DNA from: Paenibacillus aceti
GTDB lineage: Bacteria; Bacillota; Bacilli; Paenibacillales; Paenibacillaceae
Reading direction: 5' to 3'
Assembly: GCF_003614185.1 (NCBI RefSeq)
Contig: NZ_KZ987724.1
Span: forward strand, 4,415,743 to 4,479,742
Length of the DNA: 64,000 nt
Of the stretch, positions 60,999 to 64,000 are shown one piece after another. Under the pieces are notes generated by a model. The model searched no databases. It was not told where the DNA came from and was given only the letters and a program-made list of their open reading frames with translations. The position numbers and the translations under genes are program-made. The stretch's first letter is position 1. Every line of letters starts with the position of its first letter.

Positions 60999-61034
60999 TG
61001 GGACTTAAAAAGTTAACCCGGGACGTTTTAAGAC
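60999..61034 (+). promoter_or_regulatory. CggR operator, two direct repeats
   Basis: Two units with an exact 20-base period: TGGGAC-TTAAAA-AGTT-AACC and CGGGAC-GTTTTA-AGAC. This matches the B. subtilis CggR site pattern (CGGGAC-n6-TGTC-n4, twice) in layout, with the second half-elements altered. It overlaps the expected transcription start of cggR, consistent with repression that is relieved by fructose 1,6-bisphosphate. Confidence 0.78.
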
Positions 61035-61077
61035 CAGGAGAAGGAGAGAGAAGACGAAGCTTGCAGGAGTGGAAAGC

Positions 61078-62130
61078 ATGCGAAAAATGTTAGAAATGCA
61101 AAGGCAGCTTCTTCCTGATCTCATGGAAATTCTCAAGAAAAGGTATACCATTCTTCACCAGATCATGTTGTCGGATGTGATCGGCCGCAGGACGCTTGCG
61201 GTCTCACTGAACATGACAGAGCGTGTGTTGCGGGCCGAGACGGATCTCCTGAAGGCTCAGGGCCTGATAGAAATCGAGAATATAGGCATGAGAATCAGTG
61301 ATTCGGGCAGAAAACTGCTGGAGGGCTTGGAGCCAGTAGTGAAGGAAATCTTCGGTCTGGCCAATCTGGAGGAGACGATCCGCGAGGCTTACGGGCTTCG
61401 CAAGGTTGTAGTGGTTGCCGGTGATAGTGAAGCATCCCCGCTCACGAAGCGGGAGCTAGGGCGAGCCGGAGCGAAGGCGTTGCTCCAGGCGATGCGAGGT
61501 GATGATGTGGTCGCTGTAACAGGCGGAACCACACTGGCAGAGGTAGCAGAACAGCTGACTCCGCCTTCAAATACATCACTGAAGCAGAGCTGGTTCGTTC
61601 CAGCACGAGGTGGACTTGGTGAGAGTCTGGAAATACAGGCTAACACGATTGCCTCAGGTATGGCTAAGCGTGTCGGAGCCGGATACAGGCTACTGCATGT
61701 GCCAGATCTTCTTGGCAGAGATGCCTATGATTCCTTGGTACATGACCCGAACATTCATGATATCGTCGATATGATTCGTCAGGCACGAATTATCGTACAT
61801 GGGATCGGGGATGCAATGGAGATGGCTCGGCGCCGTAAATTGGAGCAGCCCGTTATTGACGAGCTGCAGAGGGACGGAGCCCTTGCTGAATCTTTTGGCT
61901 ACTATTTCAATAAGGATGGCGTTGTCGTCCACAGGATGCTTACACTTGGACTTCGCCTCGAGGATATTATGAAGGCTGAGACAGTGGTAGGTATCGCCGG
62001 GGGGAAGGCAAAAGCAAGAGCTATTCATGCTGTGCTCAAATTCGGACAGGAAGATATTCTGGTCGTGGATGAAGCGGCAGCGGTTGAAATTGTGAAAGAG
62101 ATCGAACGGCAGGGACATGGTTCAGAATAA
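61078..62130 (+). CDS. cggR: Central glycolytic genes regulator CggR
   Basis: A 350-residue SorC/DeoR-family repressor. The N-terminal winged HTH (about 20-75: RYTILHQIMLSDVIGRRTLAVSLNMTERVLRAETDLL as spaced helices) is followed by an effector domain that binds fructose 1,6-bisphosphate, seen as VAVTGGTTLAEVAEQL near 155 and IVHGIGDAMEMARRRKL near 240. AGGAG lies 8 bases before ATG 61078; a GTG at 61069 overlaps the RBS. Located directly upstream of gapA, as in B. subtilis, and preceded by its own operator. Confidence 0.95.
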   Translation: MRKMLEMQRQLLPDLMEILKKRYTILHQIMLSDVIGRRTLAVSLNMTERVLRAETDLLKAQGLIEIENIGMRISDSGRKLLEGLEPVVKEIFGLANLEETIREAYGLRKVVVVAGDSEASPLTKRELGRAGAKALLQAMRGDDVVAVTGGTTLAEVAEQLTPPSNTSLKQSWFVPARGGLGESLEIQANTIASGMAKRVGAGYRLLHVPDLLGRDAYDSLVHDPNIHDIVDMIRQARIIVHGIGDAMEMARRRKLEQPVIDELQRDGALAESFGYYFNKDGVVVHRMLTLGLRLEDIMKAETVVGIAGGKAKARAIHAVLKFGQEDILVVDEAAAVEIVKEIERQGHGSE

Positions 62131-62158
62131 TTAGGTAGAATGACTATGGTTTACTCAT

Positions 62159-62179
62159 GACAGGCTTACTTGCCTTGTC
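62159..62179 (+). promoter_or_regulatory. Stem-loop in the cggR-gapA gap
   Basis: GACAGGC pairs with GCCTTGTC (one bulged base) around TTACTT, 36 bases before the gapA start. No T-run. In B. subtilis the cggR-gapA transcript is cut near a stem-loop here so that gapA mRNA outlives cggR mRNA; a similar role is inferred. Confidence 0.5.
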
Positions 62180-62214
62180 TTGATTAATAAAAAAGAACAC
62201 TGGGAGGATCAATC

Positions 62215-63225
62215 ATGAGTGTAAAAGTAGGTATTAATGGATTTGGACGTATTGGACGTTTGGCTTTCCGTCGTATTCAAAATGTTGAAGGCATCGAAGT
62301 AGTAGCAATCAATGACCTGACAGATGCTAAAATGTTGGCTCATTTGTTGAAATATGATACTACGCAAGGAAAATTTGATGGCGAAGTTGAAGTTCATGAC
62401 GGCTTCTTCAAAGTTAACGGTAAAGAAGTTAAGGTTCTTGCTAACCGCAACCCTGAAGAATTGCCTTGGGCAGAACTTGGCGTAGATATCGTTCTCGAGT
62501 GCACAGGCTTCTTCACAACAAAAGAAAAAGCTGAACTTCACCTTAAAGGCGGCGCTAAAAAAGTCGTTATCTCCGCTCCAGCTACTGGCGACATGAAGAC
62601 AGTTGTATACAACGTTAACCATGAAATCCTTGATGGCTCCGAAACTGTTATCTCCGGTGCTTCTTGCACAACGAACTGTTTGGCTCCTATGGCTAAAGTA
62701 CTTCAAGACAAATTCGGCATCGTAGAAGGCTTGATGACTACGATCCACGCATATACTGGCGACCAAAACACTTTGGATGCTCCTCATGCGAAAAGTGACT
62801 TCCGTCGTGCGCGTGCAGCTGCTGAGAACATCGTTCCTAACACCACTGGTGCTGCTAAAGCAATCGGTCTGGTAATCCCAGAATTGCAAGGCAAATTGGA
62901 TGGCGCAGCTCAACGTGTACCGGTTCCAACTGGTTCCCTGACTGAGCTTGTAACTGTTCTTGATAAGAACGTTACTGTTGACGAAGTTAACGCAGCAATG
63001 AAGGAAGCTTCCGATCCAGAAACTTATGGCTACACTGAAGATCCTATCGTATCTTCCGACATCAAGGGTATGACTTTCGGTTCCCTGTTCGACGCTACGC
63101 AAACAAAAGTATTGACTGTTGGCGACAAACAACTCGTTAAAACTGTAGCATGGTACGACAATGAAATGTCCTACACTGCTCAATTGGTTCGTACTTTGGA
63201 ATTCTTCGCTAAGAAAGTTAAGTAA
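62215..63225 (+). CDS. gapA: Glyceraldehyde-3-phosphate dehydrogenase, glycolytic
   Basis: A 336-residue NAD-dependent GAPDH. NAD-binding [15 protein letters not shown] is at residues 6-20, catalytic Cys151 lies in [12 protein letters not shown], and the active-site histidine is in the [15 protein letters not shown] segment near 178. The end [19 protein letters not shown] is standard. Codon use is extremely biased (CGT, GGC/GGT, AAC, GCT), in contrast to cggR, indicating very high expression. This bias also leaves a long open frame on the other strand, which is not a gene. GGGAGG precedes the ATG. Follows cggR; pgk follows. Confidence 0.98.
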   Translation: MSVKVGINGFGRIGRLAFRRIQNVEGIEVVAINDLTDAKMLAHLLKYDTTQGKFDGEVEVHDGFFKVNGKEVKVLANRNPEELPWAELGVDIVLECTGFFTTKEKAELHLKGGAKKVVISAPATGDMKTVVYNVNHEILDGSETVISGASCTTNCLAPMAKVLQDKFGIVEGLMTTIHAYTGDQNTLDAPHAKSDFRRARAAAENIVPNTTGAAKAIGLVIPELQGKLDGAAQRVPVPTGSLTELVTVLDKNVTVDEVNAAMKEASDPETYGYTEDPIVSSDIKGMTFGSLFDATQTKVLTVGDKQLVKTVAWYDNEMSYTAQLVRTLEFFAKKVK

Positions 63226-63250
63226 TTTACGCTATTTCCGAATATACAAT

Positions 63251-63290
63251 ACCAAAGAGGAGTGACCTGCCTTAAGGACTCCTCTTTGGT
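63251..63290. terminator. Strong hairpin between gapA and pgk, no T-tract
   Basis: ACCAAAGAGGAGT pairs perfectly (13 bp) with ACTCCTCTTTGGT, loop of about 14 bases. It is followed by TCATGG rather than T residues, so it may be an mRNA-stabilising 3' structure or partial attenuator rather than a full terminator. The remaining 195 bases up to pgk show no further gene; a weak TTCACA-17-TAGATA promoter is possible near 63340. Confidence 0.6.
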
Positions 63291-63485
63291 TCATGGATTG
63301 AATTATTATTATTTTGTAAATCTAAGTTTTTAGATGGACATTCACACACACATAATTAAATTATAGATATAGAGAGCAATACCGCTTAGGAGAGAAATCG
63401 AAAGTCATATTAAGATTTGTGAGGGGCTAGCCACGTCATTATGATAGGAGCGGCACCGCGCATATTTAATAGGAGGAACGTGGAG

Positions 63486-64000
63486 ATGAACAAGAAAAGC
63501 GTACGTGATGTAGAAGTAACCGGCAAACGTGTATTTGTACGTGTAGATTTTAACGTGCCAATGCAGGACGGCCAAATTACGGATGATACCCGGATTCGTG
63601 AAACACTGCCTACTGTGAAGTACCTGATCGACAATGGTGCTAAAGTGATTCTTGCCAGCCACTTGGGTCGTCCAAAGGGTCAAGTGAATGAATCGATGCG
63701 TCTTACTGTTCCTGCTCAACGCTTGTCCGAGCTGCTTGGCAAGGAAGTTACCAAGGTAGACGAAGCTGTAGGTGCTGCAGTAAAAGCGAAAGTCGACGCT
63801 ATGAACAACGGCGATGTACTGGTGCTTGAAAATGTTCGTTTCTATCCAGGGGAAGAGAAGAATGACACTGAATTGGCTAAGCAATTCGCCGAATTGGCTG
63901 ACTTGTTCGTGAATGATGCTTTTGGCGCGGCTCACCGTGCACATGCCTCGACAGAAGGCATCGCTCATTTCTTGCCTGCTGTATCCGGCCTTTTGATGGA
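63486..64000 (+). CDS. pgk: Phosphoglycerate kinase, N-terminal part (cut by window end)
   Basis: The frame from ATG 63486 is open to the last base and gives 171 residues of phosphoglycerate kinase, the first ATP-yielding step of glycolysis. The signatures are the N-terminal [11 protein letters not shown] (residues 15-25), [11 protein letters not shown] near 33, the substrate-binding ASHLGRPKG near 56-64, [13 protein letters not shown] near 113, and [16 protein letters not shown] near 141. AGGAGG lies about 9 bases upstream. It carries the same strong codon bias as gapA. The C-terminal nucleotide-binding domain lies outside the window; tpi, pgm and eno probably follow. Confidence 0.96.
   Translation, partial: MNKKSVRDVEVTGKRVFVRVDFNVPMQDGQITDDTRIRETLPTVKYLIDNGAKVILASHLGRPKGQVNESMRLTVPAQRLSELLGKEVTKVDEAVGAAVKAKVDAMNNGDVLVLENVRFYPGEEKNDTELAKQFAELADLFVNDAFGAAHRAHASTEGIAHFLPAVSGLLM

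Noticed and set aside
62209-63183. Long open frame (324 codons) on the minus strand across gapA
   Set aside because: It is the mirror of the extreme codon bias of gapA. It has no RBS, odd composition (Ser/Phe/Cys rich) and no family resemblance.

Overview
The window looks like chromosomal DNA of a low-to-moderate GC Gram-positive of the Paenibacillaceae, most likely Paenibacillus. The gene content and order follow the Bacillus subtilis yvo/yvc/clpP/gapA neighbourhood: hprK-lgt-ppaX-yvoF, his genes, yvcD-trxB, rapZ-yvcK-whiA-crh-yvcN, clpP-tRNA-Arg, cggR-gapA-pgk. Strong AGGAGG ribosome binding sites, frequent TTG/GTG starts, and Gram-positive regulators (HprK, Crh/HPr, CtsR box, CggR operator, a cre site) support this. 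Genus-level placement is inference from synteny and protein style, not a database match.

Layout. 1-1159: end of a 23S rRNA gene, eight tRNAs and a terminator, with no 5S gene between them. 1384-8562: a PucR-type regulator, the lone sugar-importer ATPase MsmX, then hprK-lgt-ppaX-acetyltransferase and a membrane acyltransferase. 8776-17538: a nine-gene histidine operon (hisZGDBHAF-IE-J, no hisC) followed by a PRPP synthetase gene, which supplies the substrate of HisG. 17538-18344: non-coding DNA packed with short palindromes and a decayed 15-bp tandem repeat. 18344-21192: TPR/HTH protein and thioredoxin reductase.

21195-38909 is an accessory block set into the conserved backbone: a DesKR/YvfTU-like two-component system with a drug-type ABC exporter, an AraC-GH39 fusion, an MFS sugar transporter behind a perfect cre site, two cytoplasmic GH3 enzymes, and a BcrA-type ABC exporter with two permeases and an OmpR/EnvZ pair. 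39089-44250 returns to backbone: glucokinase, rapZ-yvcK-whiA, a Crh-locus protein that has kept the HPr histidine, and a SIMPL-domain protein. 44483-53506 is a second accessory block: potABCD behind a promoter plus intrinsic terminator (attenuator-like leader), a DUF418 membrane protein, a two-component system whose response regulator is split by a frameshift, and a secreted DUF3298-type protein.

53561-54474: clpP with a sigma-A promoter overlapped by a CtsR box, and tRNA-Arg(CCG). 54566-60904: a LacI-controlled sugar uptake island (regulator, two permeases, lipoprotein, GH30 hydrolase) with three matching AAAACGTTTT-type palindromes and no ATPase of its own, so MsmX at 2617 is the likely motor. 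60965-64000: cggR with a two-repeat CggR operator, gapA, and the start of pgk, cut by the window end.

Carbon control runs through the whole segment: HprK and the HPr/Crh-like protein form the CcpA signalling arm, a cre site marks the MFS/GH3 genes, glucokinase feeds glycolysis, and CggR-gapA-pgk is the central glycolytic outlet. No phage, transposase or CRISPR array was seen.
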